From Komarekiella delphini-convector SJRDD-AB1 (GTDB taxonomy: Bacteria; Cyanobacteriota; Cyanobacteriia; Cyanobacteriales; Nostocaceae): a stretch of DNA of 64,000 nucleotides. Positions 1 to 8,412 of the stretch are shown piece by piece (position 1 is the stretch's first letter; each line of letters opens with the position of its first letter). The notes beneath the pieces were generated by a model that ran no database searches, was not told the DNA's origin, and saw only the letters and a program-made list of their open reading frames with translations. The DNA lies in the NCBI RefSeq assembly GCF_014831675.1, contig NZ_VJXY01000010.1:103586-167585 (forward strand), in the 5' to 3' direction. Made by a program: the position numbers and the translations under genes.

Positions 1-178
1 TAATAGCCAGACCACTCGTACCAGCTAAACCTTTACCAGCAACGGCATCGGAACCAACTACCTCAAAATTAGTTCTGACAGCAGCAATTTGGGTAACGTC
101 GATTAAACCACCAGCAACGGTGTCGAGGTCTTCAGTAGATAGTTCTTGAGCTTGTTCGGACTTGTTGATTTCAGACAT
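1..178 (-). CDS. CTB-family double-glycine precursor peptide, copy 1 (partial)
   Basis: This is the 5' part of a small precursor-peptide gene whose 3' end lies outside the window. The start codon is at 176-178 on the minus strand, preceded by a clear AAGGAG ribosome site. The leader contains STEDLDTVAGG, a double-glycine cleavage signal of the kind cut by C39 peptidase exporters. The visible part matches the neighbouring copy except for one change (STED versus STEE). I read it as one of a tandem set of cyanobacterial CTB-type bacteriocin-like peptides. That the product is an exported peptide is inferred from the leader, and antimicrobial activity is not shown by anything here. Confidence 0.8.
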   Translation of the reverse strand, partial: MSEINKSEQAQELSTEDLDTVAGGLIDVTQIAAVRTNFEVVGSDAVAGKGLAGTSGLAI

Positions 179-239
179 GATATTTTCTCCTTAATTTGTA
201 ATTTGGTTAAGTGATAATGGATTAGAGTTGAATTAACTA

Positions 240-464
240 CTAACTAACGAAGTCACGTCTGGCAGCAATTGAATCAGTTTCATCATTAATAGCCAGACCA
301 CTCGTACCAGCTAAACCTTTACCAGCAACGGCATCGGAACCAACTACCTCAAAATTAGTTCTGACAGCAGCAATTTGGGTAACGTCGATTAAACCACCAG
401 CAACGGTGTCGAGTTCTTCAGTAGATAGTTCTTGAGCTTGTTCGGACTTGTTGATTTCAGACAT
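240..464 (-). CDS. CTB-family double-glycine precursor peptide, copy 2
   Basis: A 74-residue precursor with a polar leader of about 25 residues ending in ELDTVAGG, followed by a core of about 49 residues that begins LIDVTQIAAV and ends ARRDFVS. The Gly-Gly leader points to cleavage and export by a peptidase-containing ABC transporter; one is encoded at 14388-17450. The start has AAGGAG upstream. The 61 bases separating it from copy 1 are identical to the 61 bases separating it from copy 3, so the whole unit has been duplicated recently. The core has no cysteine, so lanthionine or disulfide chemistry is unlikely. The family resemblance is to the CTB bacteriocin-like peptides of cyanobacteria, whose role is uncertain. 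Confidence 0.85.
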   Translation of the reverse strand: MSEINKSEQAQELSTEELDTVAGGLIDVTQIAAVRTNFEVVGSDAVAGKGLAGTSGLAINDETDSIAARRDFVS

Positions 465-525
465 GATATTTTCTCCTTAATTTGTAATTTGGTTAAGTGA
501 TAATGGATTAGAGTTGAATTAACTA

Positions 526-741
526 CTAACTAACGAAGTCGCGTCTGGCAGCAATTGAATCGCTCTCATCATTAATAGCGAAACCGCCTGTAGCTGCGAA
601 ACCTTTACCAGCAACGGCATTGGAATCAACTACCTCAAAATTAGTTCTGACAGCAGCAATTTGGGTAACGTCGATTAAACCACCAGCAACGGTGTCAAGT
701 TCTTCAGTAGATAGTTCTACGGGCTTAATGTTGTCAGACAT
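526..741 (-). CDS. CTB-family double-glycine precursor peptide, copy 3
   Basis: A 71-residue paralogue of the two preceding copies. It has a shorter leader (starting MSDNIKPV) but the same cleavage region ELDTVAGG, and a core that differs at a handful of positions, for example GFAATGGFAIN where copy 2 has GLAGTSGLAIN. It is the most diverged and the most 5' of the three, so it is probably closest to the promoter, which should lie in 742-1175. The ribosome site AAGGAG is retained. Export through the C39 exporter at 14388 is inference, since that locus is 13 kb away and on the other strand. Confidence 0.85.
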   Translation of the reverse strand: MSDNIKPVELSTEELDTVAGGLIDVTQIAAVRTNFEVVDSNAVAGKGFAATGGFAINDESDSIAARRDFVS

Positions 742-1175
742 GATGTTTTCTCCTTAATTTGTAATGTGTGATGTGTTAAGCACAGAGCGCGATTTGCTAG
801 TTGGTTGCTCAGCGCTTTCCTCGCTTCATGTCTTAAGAATACGAATTCAACTCAGTTCTCCGCATCTGAAAAACGTCTAAGATTTTGCCTAAGCTAAGTA
901 AGTAGATGCCGTACAACTTTCGCTCCATCGTGTTGAGCAATGCATAGGACTTTCGTTATAGGCTGACGCAGCTTGTTACAACAAAAGTCATGAATTTGCT
1001 TTGAAATCTGGAATTCAACAGCATATCGCTGTATGACTAGATTTGTAAGCATGAATGCAGATTAGATTTAGTCGTCATAAATAACAGCATTCTACGCTGA
1101 TCATTCAAAAAATTAAATCCAATGAATAATTACCTATAAATCTCTAACAATGTTGTATATAAAACGGAAACAGCA
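742..1175. other. Divergent intergenic region
   Basis: This 434-base stretch separates the minus-strand peptide genes from the plus-strand heme sensor, so it should hold promoters for both. I see no clear hairpin, operator or small ORF with a ribosome site in it. Confidence 0.5.
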
Positions 1176-2240
1176 ATGTTGAATAAATTCAAATTAGCAA
1201 CCAAATTTACCTTACTTCTATCGTTGGTGTTCATCGGTGCGATCGCAGTTAGTGGTTTTGCTTTATCTCATGCACTGGAGCAAAAAGCGGAAGCCGAAAT
1301 TGGTTATCGAAGCCAAATTCTTGCAGAAATGATGAACTCAGTGAGAAACTTCACAAACATGCATATCAGCCCACTCCTGATACCTATGGTGGAGACTCAA
1401 TCTACGTTTGTCCCTGAAAGCATTCCCAGCTATGCGGTGAGAGAAGTATTTGAGAATCTTCGCAAAAATGAAGAATATAAAGACTTCTTTTACAAAGATG
1501 CCAACCTTAATCCAACTAACTTGCGAGATAAAGCAGATATATTTGAAACGCAGCTCATCGAACAGTTTCGCAATCAACCAGATCTGAAAAATGTATCCGG
1601 TTTTCGTGACTCTTTTGACGAGAAGTTATTTTATAGCGCTCGTCCATTTTCTATTAAAAATCAGACATGTCTACGTTGCCATAGCACCCCTGAAGCTGCT
1701 CCAAAAAGCCACATCGTAAGTTATGGCTCAGAAAATGGTTTTGGATGGAAACTCAATGACATTATAGGCACTCAAATTATTTATGTTCCTGCTAGCAAAG
1801 TGTTTGATGATGCCAATCGTGCTTCTGTTTCATTTATGGGATTATTTATTGGCATATTTGCTTTAGTAATTTTGCTAATTAATTATTTACTAAGACGAAA
1901 TGTGCTACAACCGCTCAAACCAATGGCGCAACTCGCTCAGAAAATCAGTATGGATGAGATTAGTGTTGAAGAAGCAGAAGAATTTGATCGCCAAAAGCTA
2001 ACATCAATTGTGAAGCGCAATGATGAATTAGGACAATTGGGACGAGTTTTTCAACGCATGGTACATGAAATTTATGCCCGCGAACAAAAACTTAGACAAC
2101 AGTTGCACACATTACGTATCGAAGTTGACGATGCCAAACGTGCGCGTCAAGTTGCGGAAATTGCCGAATCAACAACGTTCCAAAAATTGCAAGAGGAGGC
2201 AAAAGCAATGAGAAACAAACGAAACGCGGCAAATGAATAA
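1176..2240 (+). CDS. Tll0287-like (DUF3365) heme-c sensor with HAMP and coiled coil
   Basis: A 354-residue membrane protein. An N-terminal hydrophobic segment (about residues 12-30) is followed by a periplasmic domain of the Tll0287/DUF3365 type. That domain carries CLRCH (Cys165, Cys168, His169), the covalent heme-c attachment motif. A second membrane segment (about 210-235) leads into a HAMP-like region and a charged C-terminal coiled coil. There is no kinase or cyclase domain, so it probably passes a redox or gas signal to a partner. The next gene encodes a MinD-like ATPase on the same strand, 174 bases from its preferred start, and the pair may form one transcript. The family assignment is firm; the ligand and the partner are inferred. 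Confidence 0.85.
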   Translation: MLNKFKLATKFTLLLSLVFIGAIAVSGFALSHALEQKAEAEIGYRSQILAEMMNSVRNFTNMHISPLLIPMVETQSTFVPESIPSYAVREVFENLRKNEEYKDFFYKDANLNPTNLRDKADIFETQLIEQFRNQPDLKNVSGFRDSFDEKLFYSARPFSIKNQTCLRCHSTPEAAPKSHIVSYGSENGFGWKLNDIIGTQIIYVPASKVFDDANRASVSFMGLFIGIFALVILLINYLLRRNVLQPLKPMAQLAQKISMDEISVEEAEEFDRQKLTSIVKRNDELGQLGRVFQRMVHEIYAREQKLRQQLHTLRIEVDDAKRARQVAEIAESTTFQKLQEEAKAMRNKRNAANE

Positions 2241-2330
2241 TGTTTTTGCACAGATAAGCTTTTTTCCTCAGTTTAATTGGAAATAACTATTCAGTTGAAA
2301 AAGGCTAAAAAGCTTATGAAACAACTAATA

Positions 2331-2397
2331 CTCCTCCTATCCTCCATCCCCCATCCCCCATCTCCTATCTCCCATCTCCCATCCCCCATCCCCCATT
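2331..2397. repeat. Short tandem repeat (CCCATCC/CCCATCT type)
   Basis: Degenerate tandem repeats of about seven bases (CCCATCC, CCCATCT and variants) lie just before the start of the MinD-like gene. Such heptad repeats are typical of filamentous cyanobacteria. The reading frame stays open through the repeat upstream of 2415, which would give a Pro/Ser/His-rich N-terminus. I take that extension to be spurious. Confidence 0.8.
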
Positions 2398-2414
2398 CAC
2401 AATTAAGGATTATC

Positions 2415-3206
2415 ATGCCTGAAATTATTTCTATTCACTCATTCCGTGGCGGAACTGGTAAATCAAATGTTACAAGTAATCTCGCTACTCTCATCGCTCG
2501 CTCTGGACGGCGAGTTGGGGTTGTTGATACAGATATCCAATCGCCAGGAATTCACGTCCTGTTTGGTCTTGAAGAAGATCGAATCCGCTACACCCTGAAC
2601 GATTATCTGTGGGGTCGTTGTGCCATAGAAGAAGCAGTCTATGACGTTAGCGCCATTTTGAAACAAAAACAAACATTTTTTGGTAGGCAGGGGAGTATTC
2701 ATCTAATTCCTTCCAGTATTAGGATGAGTGATATTTCTCGAATCTTACGCGAGGGATATGATGCACGCCTGCTTAACGATGGTTTGCGTAATCTAGTTCG
2801 TCGTTTAAAACTGGACTATCTGTTGATCGACACTCACCCCGGTATTAACGAAGAAACTTTGTTATCAATTATTCTCTCTGATGTCCTTGTGCTGATTCTC
2901 CGTCCAGATAAACAAGATTACCAAGGGACAGCAGTGGCGGTCGATGTTGCTCGTAAGTTAGAAGTCCCTAAGATGCTGCTAGTAATCAACAAAGCGCTGC
3001 CATCTTTAGATTTCAAAGAGTTACGGCAACGAGTGGAGAATACCTACCAAACTCCTGTAGCTGGAGTACTTCCTGTTTGTGAAGAGATGTTTAATTTAGG
3101 AAGCAGTGGCGTTTTTTGTTTGCGCTATCCAGATCATCCTTGGACTCAAAAAATTAATGATATTGTCAAACAAATTACGGGTTCTGGAGCAAAATTGGTT
3201 GTATAA
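2415..3206 (+). CDS. MinD/ParA-like P-loop ATPase
   Basis: A 263-residue ATPase of the MinD/ParA family. The deviant Walker A is FRGGTGKSN, with the P-loop lysine at residue 16; the usual signature lysine at the start of the motif is an arginine here (residue 11). A VDTDIQSPG motif follows at about residue 40, and LLIDTHPG gives the Walker B-type aspartate. I chose the ATG at 2415 because it follows AAGGAT and starts directly at the beta strand before the P-loop. The longer frame from 2277 only adds repeat-encoded residues. ParA/MinD proteins position complexes on membranes or DNA. With no ParB/MinE neighbour, and with the heme sensor upstream, a signalling or localisation role is the best guess. 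Confidence 0.85.
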   Translation: MPEIISIHSFRGGTGKSNVTSNLATLIARSGRRVGVVDTDIQSPGIHVLFGLEEDRIRYTLNDYLWGRCAIEEAVYDVSAILKQKQTFFGRQGSIHLIPSSIRMSDISRILREGYDARLLNDGLRNLVRRLKLDYLLIDTHPGINEETLLSIILSDVLVLILRPDKQDYQGTAVAVDVARKLEVPKMLLVINKALPSLDFKELRQRVENTYQTPVAGVLPVCEEMFNLGSSGVFCLRYPDHPWTQKINDIVKQITGSGAKLVV

Positions 3207-3235
3207 AAATGGCTCTAACCCATTCCACCATAGTA

Positions 3236-3264
3236 GTAGAGACGTTGCACTGCAACGTCTCTAC
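3236..3264. repeat. 29-bp palindromic repeat (GTAGAGACGTTGCA type)
   Basis: A perfect inverted repeat with 14-base arms (GTAGAGACGTTGCA) and a one-base centre, just downstream of the MinD-like gene. An identical-arm copy lies at 41743-41771, so this is a dispersed element. It could fold in RNA and act as a 3'-end stabiliser, but it has no T-run. Confidence 0.85.
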
Positions 3265-3358
3265 AGAGGTTATTGATTTTCCTACCTAACAAACCTGCGG
3301 AATGTAGGAAAATAAATAAAGATAAGTTTACATTTTTTCATAATTAACCGAAAAACCT

Positions 3359-4045
3359 ATGCTGGCTGCAATTCTCTTTGACCTAGACGGCACTATTGTC
3401 AATACTGATCCCATACACTACCAAGCTTGGCGGGAAATGCTGTTGAGTTACAGCCTAGAAATTGATGAAACATTCTATAAATCCCGGATTAGTGGTCGGC
3501 TAAATCCAGAAATTGTCAAAGATATCTTGCCACAATTGTCACCAGCAGAAGGACAAATATTTGCAGATGAAAAAGAGGCGCTTTTTCGCAAACTCGCCCC
3601 ACATCTGAAACCACTGAGTGGATTTTCTGAATTACTAGCATGGACAGATGCACATCAACTAAAACGTGCATTAGTTACGAATGCACCTAGATTAAATGCA
3701 GAATTTATGCTAAAGGTATTAGGAATACAAGAAGCTTTCGATACAGTTGTTTTAGCGGACGATTGCATAGCAGGTAAACCCGACCCTGCACCTTATCAAG
3801 CTGCTCTGAACAAGTTGGGAATTGAAGCAGAGGAGGCGATCGCTTTAGAAGACTCTCCTTCTGGCATCCGTGCTGCGGTTGGCGCGGGTATCCGCACTAT
3901 TGGCATTGCCTCTACCCACGATCCACAAGTCTTACAAGAAGTCGGTGCATTTATGGTAATTCCAGATTTTACTGATTTGCAATTGTGGACATTGCTAAGC
4001 TCTCTAATTGAGGAAGATTTGAGGGCGATCGCTTCTAATTTGTAA
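3359..4045 (+). CDS. HAD-superfamily phosphatase, beta-phosphoglucomutase-like
   Basis: A 228-residue cytoplasmic HAD hydrolase, subfamily I. Motif I is FDLDGT (nucleophile Asp at about residue 8), motif II is LVTNAP, motif III is the lysine in GKPDPAPY, and motif IV is LEDSPSGIRA. The cap region after motif I is the helical type seen in beta-phosphoglucomutases and phosphoglycolate phosphatases. The substrate is probably a small sugar phosphate or phosphoglycolate, but the motifs do not tell which. It ends 8 bases before the convergent PadR gene, and the region between holds no room for a terminator. Confidence 0.85.
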   Translation: MLAAILFDLDGTIVNTDPIHYQAWREMLLSYSLEIDETFYKSRISGRLNPEIVKDILPQLSPAEGQIFADEKEALFRKLAPHLKPLSGFSELLAWTDAHQLKRALVTNAPRLNAEFMLKVLGIQEAFDTVVLADDCIAGKPDPAPYQAALNKLGIEAEEAIALEDSPSGIRAAVGAGIRTIGIASTHDPQVLQEVGAFMVIPDFTDLQLWTLLSSLIEEDLRAIASNL

Positions 4046-4053
4046 GGTTACAC

Positions 4054-4677
4054 TTATTTCTCAGCAAGAATCGCGTAAATTTCCCGTTTAACTTGCTCTA
4101 AAAGCCCACGTACCCGATTTATTCGGTCTACATTGCCACTGCGAGCAACCTGCACCATAATACCAGCTAATTCTGTTGCCACTTTTCGCAACTCAATCAA
4201 CTCTTGGGGCTTACCTGCCATAAAAGTTTTGAAGGTTTCCCAAGAAGAGTCTGTAGTTTCTTTTTGGGTACGCTCTGCCAAGAGTTGTCTACCCTCATCT
4301 GTAATTGTGTAAATCCGTTTGCCTCCTTCCTGTGCGCTTCTCAAATAGCCACCTTCCTCCAGCATTTGGAGTGTTGGATACACTGAGCCAGGACTGAGGC
4401 GACGGAAACCACCATAACGAGTTTCCATTTCTTTAATTAGGTCGTAACCATGACTAGGGTGCTCGGATAACAATTCCAGCAGAATGAACTTGATGTCACC
4501 TCGACGAGTCCGGGATTCATCTCCCCAGCCACGACCAAATGTTTCGTCACCAAAGTGTTTCCCATGATGTCTGTCATGATGCTTGCCATGCTGAAACCAA
4601 TAACTGAGCCATGAATCCTCTTCACTGACTCCTGCCCATGCAGGTGCAGGAAAGCCAGAGCGAAAGTGTCTAAACAT
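4054..4677 (-). CDS. PadR-family transcriptional regulator with His-rich N-terminus
   Basis: A 207-residue regulator. The winged-helix PadR domain starts around residue 62 (IKFILLELLSEHPSHGYDL) and contains the family signature LSPGSVYPTLQMLEEGGYL. A helical C-terminal dimerisation part follows. The first 60 residues are unusual: they carry a histidine cluster (HGKHHDRHHGKHF) that could bind metal, which would make this a metal-responsive PadR variant. No transporter is adjacent, so autoregulation is the most direct prediction. It is supported by the pair of palindromes just upstream of the start (see 4708-4741). The family call is secure; metal sensing is inference. Confidence 0.9.
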   Translation of the reverse strand: MFRHFRSGFPAPAWAGVSEEDSWLSYWFQHGKHHDRHHGKHFGDETFGRGWGDESRTRRGDIKFILLELLSEHPSHGYDLIKEMETRYGGFRRLSPGSVYPTLQMLEEGGYLRSAQEGGKRIYTITDEGRQLLAERTQKETTDSSWETFKTFMAGKPQELIELRKVATELAGIMVQVARSGNVDRINRVRGLLEQVKREIYAILAEK

Positions 4678-4707
4678 AAGTGAATCTCAAATCAACTTTC
4701 TTCACTA

Positions 4708-4741
4708 TACGATATATCGGAATACATCGCGATATATCGGA
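4708..4741. promoter_or_regulatory. Tandem palindromic operator upstream of padR
   Basis: The perfect palindrome CGATATATCG occurs at 4710-4719 and again at 4730-4739, both followed by GAATA. The centres are 20 bases apart, about two helical turns, so two dimers would sit on the same face of the helix. The pair lies 33-62 bases before the padR start codon, where an autorepressor site would be expected. Confidence 0.6.
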
Positions 4742-4894
4742 ATAGAAGTTTGATGAAGATTTGTGACTTGAGAATGCAACTCATAGTAGGCAACAGCCAT
4801 GCTACGGTGGAAAAACGGCCTTTGCTCGAATTATCAAGTAAGGCGATCGCGATGTCACAATAGACTTCTGGCAAAAAGCCAAGCTGATGTGATG

Positions 4895-5761
4895 TTAAGG
4901 CTTGAAATAGCTGTGAGCTTGCACTTGTGCAACGAAAGACTCTATCCATTGCAAATATTGCCAGCCGGCAACTACTGCTGTATCGTTGTGATCTGCGCCT
5001 GGAACTAAAAATAGTTTTTTCGGTTCAGGAGCAGCAGCATAAAGTTTTTGGCTCATGAAAGAAGGTACAGTTAAATCTTCAGTGCCATGAATGAATAAAA
5101 CTGGCATTTTCAGTTTTGGCAATTTTTTAATAGATTCAAACCGCTGCGTCAAGATTAAATCGACGGGAAACATCCAAAACAGGTTTTGATAAGCTATTAA
5201 GTCGCGGATGGAGGTAAAAGAGCTTTCCACAATCAACCCAGCGGCCTCTGAGTGTTTGAGAGCCAAATCAATAGCTACTGCACCACCCAGCGAATGTCCA
5301 TAAATAAAAATTTGGTTGGGTGAAATCTCTTGTTGCTGTACCAAATAATTCCAAGCGGTGGCTGCATCTTGGTAAACCCGCATTTCATTGGGAAAGCTCC
5401 CCTCGCTACGACCATAACCCCGATAATCAATCAGCAACACCGAAAACCCCAGTTGATGAAATCGGTTTGCATGAGCTATGTTTGCGCCAATATTTACACC
5501 ATTCCCGTGCAAGTATAATAGCACCTTGGTATTGGGTTGTTTAGCTGTAATCCACCAACCGTGAATATGCTCTACTTTGCCAGTTGTAACTGTTACAGGC
5601 AACCAAACCTCTGTGTAAGGGAGATTAAACAGCTCTGGTGTCTTTTCAATGACAGCATAGGGAAAGAAGATGAAGCGAGGTTGCTGAACAAACAGAAATA
5701 GACAGATAGTACAGTAGGCGATTACTGCAACTACCCCTACCCAAAGTAACAGCCTGGACAA
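4895..5761 (-). CDS. Membrane-anchored alpha/beta hydrolase
   Basis: A 288-residue alpha/beta hydrolase. An N-terminal membrane anchor (about residues 6-27) is followed by the fold: an oxyanion-region HGNG motif, the nucleophile elbow GHSLGG, an acidic residue in HGTEDLTVP and the catalytic histidine in GADHND. The layout is that of the Bem46/ABHD13-like group, whose members are serine esterases or thioesterases of unknown substrate. The active site would lie outside the cytoplasmic membrane if the anchor is oriented N-in. It is transcribed alone, and the 217 bases to the padR start contain the tandem operator near their padR end. Confidence 0.85.
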   Translation of the reverse strand: MSRLLLWVGVVAVIAYCTICLFLFVQQPRFIFFPYAVIEKTPELFNLPYTEVWLPVTVTTGKVEHIHGWWITAKQPNTKVLLYLHGNGVNIGANIAHANRFHQLGFSVLLIDYRGYGRSEGSFPNEMRVYQDAATAWNYLVQQQEISPNQIFIYGHSLGGAVAIDLALKHSEAAGLIVESSFTSIRDLIAYQNLFWMFPVDLILTQRFESIKKLPKLKMPVLFIHGTEDLTVPSFMSQKLYAAAPEPKKLFLVPGADHNDTAVVAGWQYLQWIESFVAQVQAHSYFKP

Positions 5762-5997
5762 TACTTGTATTAGAAGTAGCAGCTTGTTGATGATCAGGAA
5801 CTTAATTTTTTATTTTTAAGGTATATATAAATACAATTTTTACACTTGCCTAGGTGGCTTTGATGTTTTCAAATCAGCATTAAACTGATTATCAAAAAAA
5901 ATTTGGTAGAAATTCAATTAACTAGTAAATTTACGTATGCATATCTAAGTAACTTCACACTTTAATAGTAAAGATTAACTGATATCAGGAGAAGATT

Positions 5998-6480
5998 GTG
6001 ACGCTCTTAAATGAGACTCAATTAGAGCAGCTAAAGGAAATAAGTAGACAATTACGACAAATAAGACAAGAAAAATCTATAAAGATAGAAGAAATAGCAG
6101 CTCAAATACTTATTCGCCCTGCTCTTTTGCTAGCTTTAGAAGAAGAACGATTTGAAGAATTGCCTGAGCTTGTTTTTGTGCAAGGATTTATCCGTCGCTA
6201 CGGAGATGCTTTAGGGTTAGATGGGAATGCTTTAACACACACTCTTATAACCAAAGTTTTCCGTCAAGATTCCAATCATGATAGTAAGAAATCAGACAAA
6301 AAAACAGTTATACACATACCAATTTTTGGTATCTATATCATATTATTAGTAGCTGCATCTATTGGACTCTTTTATACAGTTAATCCACAATTTATAGGTG
6401 AATCCCTAGCTCAGAAGCAAAAGTCACCCACTAGATTTAGCAGTTCTCCAGATGTTCCTACGTCGCTAACGCTACGCTAA
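5998..6480 (+). CDS. RodZ-like helix-turn-helix membrane protein
   Basis: A 160-residue protein starting at GTG, preceded by AGGAG at a good distance. Residues about 10-85 form a RodZ-type helix-turn-helix (LRQIRQEKSIKIEEIA, then FVQGFIRRYGDALGLD), followed by a basic linker and one membrane segment (about 100-122). RodZ proteins link MreB to the cell envelope, but several cyanobacterial paralogues are short and of unknown role, and this one has almost no periplasmic domain. The last residues (about PTSLTLR) are encoded by a repeat-like stretch (CGTCGCTAACGCTACGC), so the original C-terminus may have been cut by a repeat insertion. Confidence 0.75.
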   Translation: MTLLNETQLEQLKEISRQLRQIRQEKSIKIEEIAAQILIRPALLLALEEERFEELPELVFVQGFIRRYGDALGLDGNALTHTLITKVFRQDSNHDSKKSDKKTVIHIPIFGIYIILLVAASIGLFYTVNPQFIGESLAQKQKSPTRFSSSPDVPTSLTLR

Positions 6481-6540
6481 TGACAGAAACAGCCTTGGCG
6501 TTGGAGAAGTCTCTCGTAGAGAAGCAACCATCGTTGAAAT

Positions 6541-6570
6541 TAGGGTGGGCATTATATAATGCTCACCCTA
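6541..6570. repeat. Palindromic hairpin repeat (TAGGGTGGGCATTA type)
   Basis: Inverted arms of 14 bases with one G-T type mismatch lie between the convergent HTH and gatA genes. The same element, with arms GTAGGGTGGGCATT, lies at 56118-56147 downstream of the hybrid kinase. Both copies sit at gene 3' ends, which suggests a role in transcript ends or preferential tolerance there. Confidence 0.75.
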
Positions 6571-6601
6571 CAAGCTTTGATTGTAGGCAACCATGAGTAG
6601 T

Positions 6602-8062
6602 TTACGATATCTGCGGCTGACGCAGATGCCAAGTAGTGGATTGCTCATAAGCATAAGCCACTTGAAACAGTTGGTCTTCTCGCAGCACTTTACCAATTAG
6701 CTGTAATCCAATTGGTAATCCGTTGTCATCAAAACCGCATGGCACGCTTAAACCAGGTAAACCAGCTAGATTCGCGGGAATCGTCATCAAGTCCAGTAAA
6801 TACATACTCAAGGGATCAGTATTTTTTTCTCCTGCTTTAAAAGCTGTTGTCGGAACAGTAGGACAGGCTAGCACATCAACTTGTTCAAAAGCTTTTTCAA
6901 AGTCTTGCTTAATTAAAGTGCGAACTTTTTGCGCTTTCAGGTAGTAGGCATCATAATAGCCAGCAGAAAGGGCATAAGTGCCAATCATAATTCGGCGTTT
7001 GACTTCTTCACCAAAACCAGTGGAACGGGTACGAGTGTACATTGACAGTAGATTGTCTACGTCAGGAGCGCGATAACCATACTTAACACCGTCGTAACGA
7101 GCTAGGTTTGCTGATGCTTCAGATGGGGCGATGATGTAGTAGCTAGGTACGCCATAGCGAAATCTGGGGCAGGAAATTATATGAATTTCCGCGCCTAAGC
7201 TTTGTAATTGATCGATCGCTTTAGTAACAGTTTGTTCGACAACAGAGTCTAGACCTTCGCCAAAAGTTTCTTTGATGACACCAATTCTTAAGCGTCCTCT
7301 GGCTCTGAGGTCTGGTTTTAAGCCAGCAGCGTAATCGGGAATTGGAACTTTGAGGCTAGTGGAGTCTTTGGGATCATGACCTGCGATCGCACTCAATAAT
7401 ATTGCGCTATCTTCTACTGAGCGTCCAAATGGGCCAATTTGATCTAAAGATGAAGCAAACGCCACCAAGCCGTAGCGAGAAACTAGTCCGTAGGTTGGTT
7501 TCATCCCGACTACACCGCAAAAAGATGCAGGTTGTCGAATTGAACCGCCAGTATCAGAACCGATGGAAACAACGCACTCATCTGCTGCTACGGCTGCTGC
7601 TGAACCCCCAGAAGAACCACCAGGAACCCGCGACAAATCCCAAGGATTAGCTGTGATATGGTAAGCAGAGTTTTCTGTGGAACCACCCATTGCAAACTCA
7701 TCTAAATTGGTTTTACCCACCATCACAGCCCCAGAGTCAAGCAATTTTTGCGTTACGGTTGATTCATAAGGCGGCACAAAGTTTTTCAAAATCTGAGAGG
7801 CGCAGGTGGTGGGAATTCCCTTAGTACACATGTTGTCCTTAATGCCAACAGGAATCCCTGCAAGTATGCCAATTTCTTCTCCTGCGGCGATTTTGGCATC
7901 CACAGCACTAGCCTGCTCTAACGCCTGTTGCGCTGTCACATGTAAGAAACTGTGCAATTTTGGCTCTAATGCTTGAATCCTGTCTAAAGCTTCTTGGGTA
8001 ATTTCGACGGCAGAACGTTCTTTTTTAATTAGCTGTTCGTGCAACTCGCGGATGGATGCCAT
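6602..8062 (-). CDS. gatA: Asp-tRNA(Asn)/Glu-tRNA(Gln) amidotransferase subunit A
   Basis: A 486-residue amidase-signature enzyme. As GatA of the GatCAB complex it releases ammonia from glutamine, which GatB uses to convert Glu-tRNA(Gln) to Gln-tRNA(Gln). The Ser-cisSer-Lys triad is present: Lys75 in GIPVGIKDN, Ser150 in the PGGSSGGS loop and Ser174 in SDTGGS. The length and the full amidase signature match bacterial GatA. It stands alone on the minus strand, as is usual for scattered gatCAB genes in cyanobacteria. It is transcribed divergently from dnaE. Motifs and length leave little doubt. Confidence 0.97.
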   Translation of the reverse strand: MASIRELHEQLIKKERSAVEITQEALDRIQALEPKLHSFLHVTAQQALEQASAVDAKIAAGEEIGILAGIPVGIKDNMCTKGIPTTCASQILKNFVPPYESTVTQKLLDSGAVMVGKTNLDEFAMGGSTENSAYHITANPWDLSRVPGGSSGGSAAAVAADECVVSIGSDTGGSIRQPASFCGVVGMKPTYGLVSRYGLVAFASSLDQIGPFGRSVEDSAILLSAIAGHDPKDSTSLKVPIPDYAAGLKPDLRARGRLRIGVIKETFGEGLDSVVEQTVTKAIDQLQSLGAEIHIISCPRFRYGVPSYYIIAPSEASANLARYDGVKYGYRAPDVDNLLSMYTRTRSTGFGEEVKRRIMIGTYALSAGYYDAYYLKAQKVRTLIKQDFEKAFEQVDVLACPTVPTTAFKAGEKNTDPLSMYLLDLMTIPANLAGLPGLSVPCGFDDNGLPIGLQLIGKVLREDQLFQVAYAYEQSTTWHLRQPQIS

Positions 8063-8412
8063 GATTGCTCTCTTTGTGACTCAAGTCCTTGATTTTAGTA
8101 CATATTGACGATTTCTGCTCAGTTGGGTTAGTCGCCCAAATGGTCTAGGTTGCTATGCTATACATGTTGATTAAGTTGATAAATAACCTAATTTATATAT
8201 ATTAAATAGGCTTTGAAGTCAGCAAATAGCTGTCTGTTAACCGCATATTCATTAATTTACCAAAATTTGAGAAAATGTGGCTCTTTTTGTGTAAGAGTAT
8301 AGCAGTATTTGATTGTCATAAAGTTTTGTATTATGGACATTACTCTGTCTACAAGCCTGATAATTTTATCAATTAATAAACTTTAGAGAATTTGTTTTGG
8401 AAGTAGAAAAAC
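8063..8412. other. Divergent promoter region gatA/dnaE-C
   Basis: 350 AT-rich bases between divergent genes. They must contain the promoters of gatA and of the split dnaE half. I see no hairpin, repeat or small ORF that stands out. Confidence 0.5.

Larger units (their letters stand above)
1..741. repeat. Tandem gene duplication, three peptide-gene units
   Basis: Start codons lie at 178, 464 and 741, giving unit lengths of 286 and 277 bases. The two complete spacers (179-239 and 465-525) are identical over 61 bases. Copies 1 and 2 differ by one base over the visible coding part of copy 1. More units may continue past the left edge. Confidence 0.9.

Noticed and set aside
2277-2414. N-terminal extension of the MinD-like ATPase
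   Set aside because: It is encoded by heptad repeats, has no family support, and the ATG at 2415 has a ribosome site and begins at the right strand.
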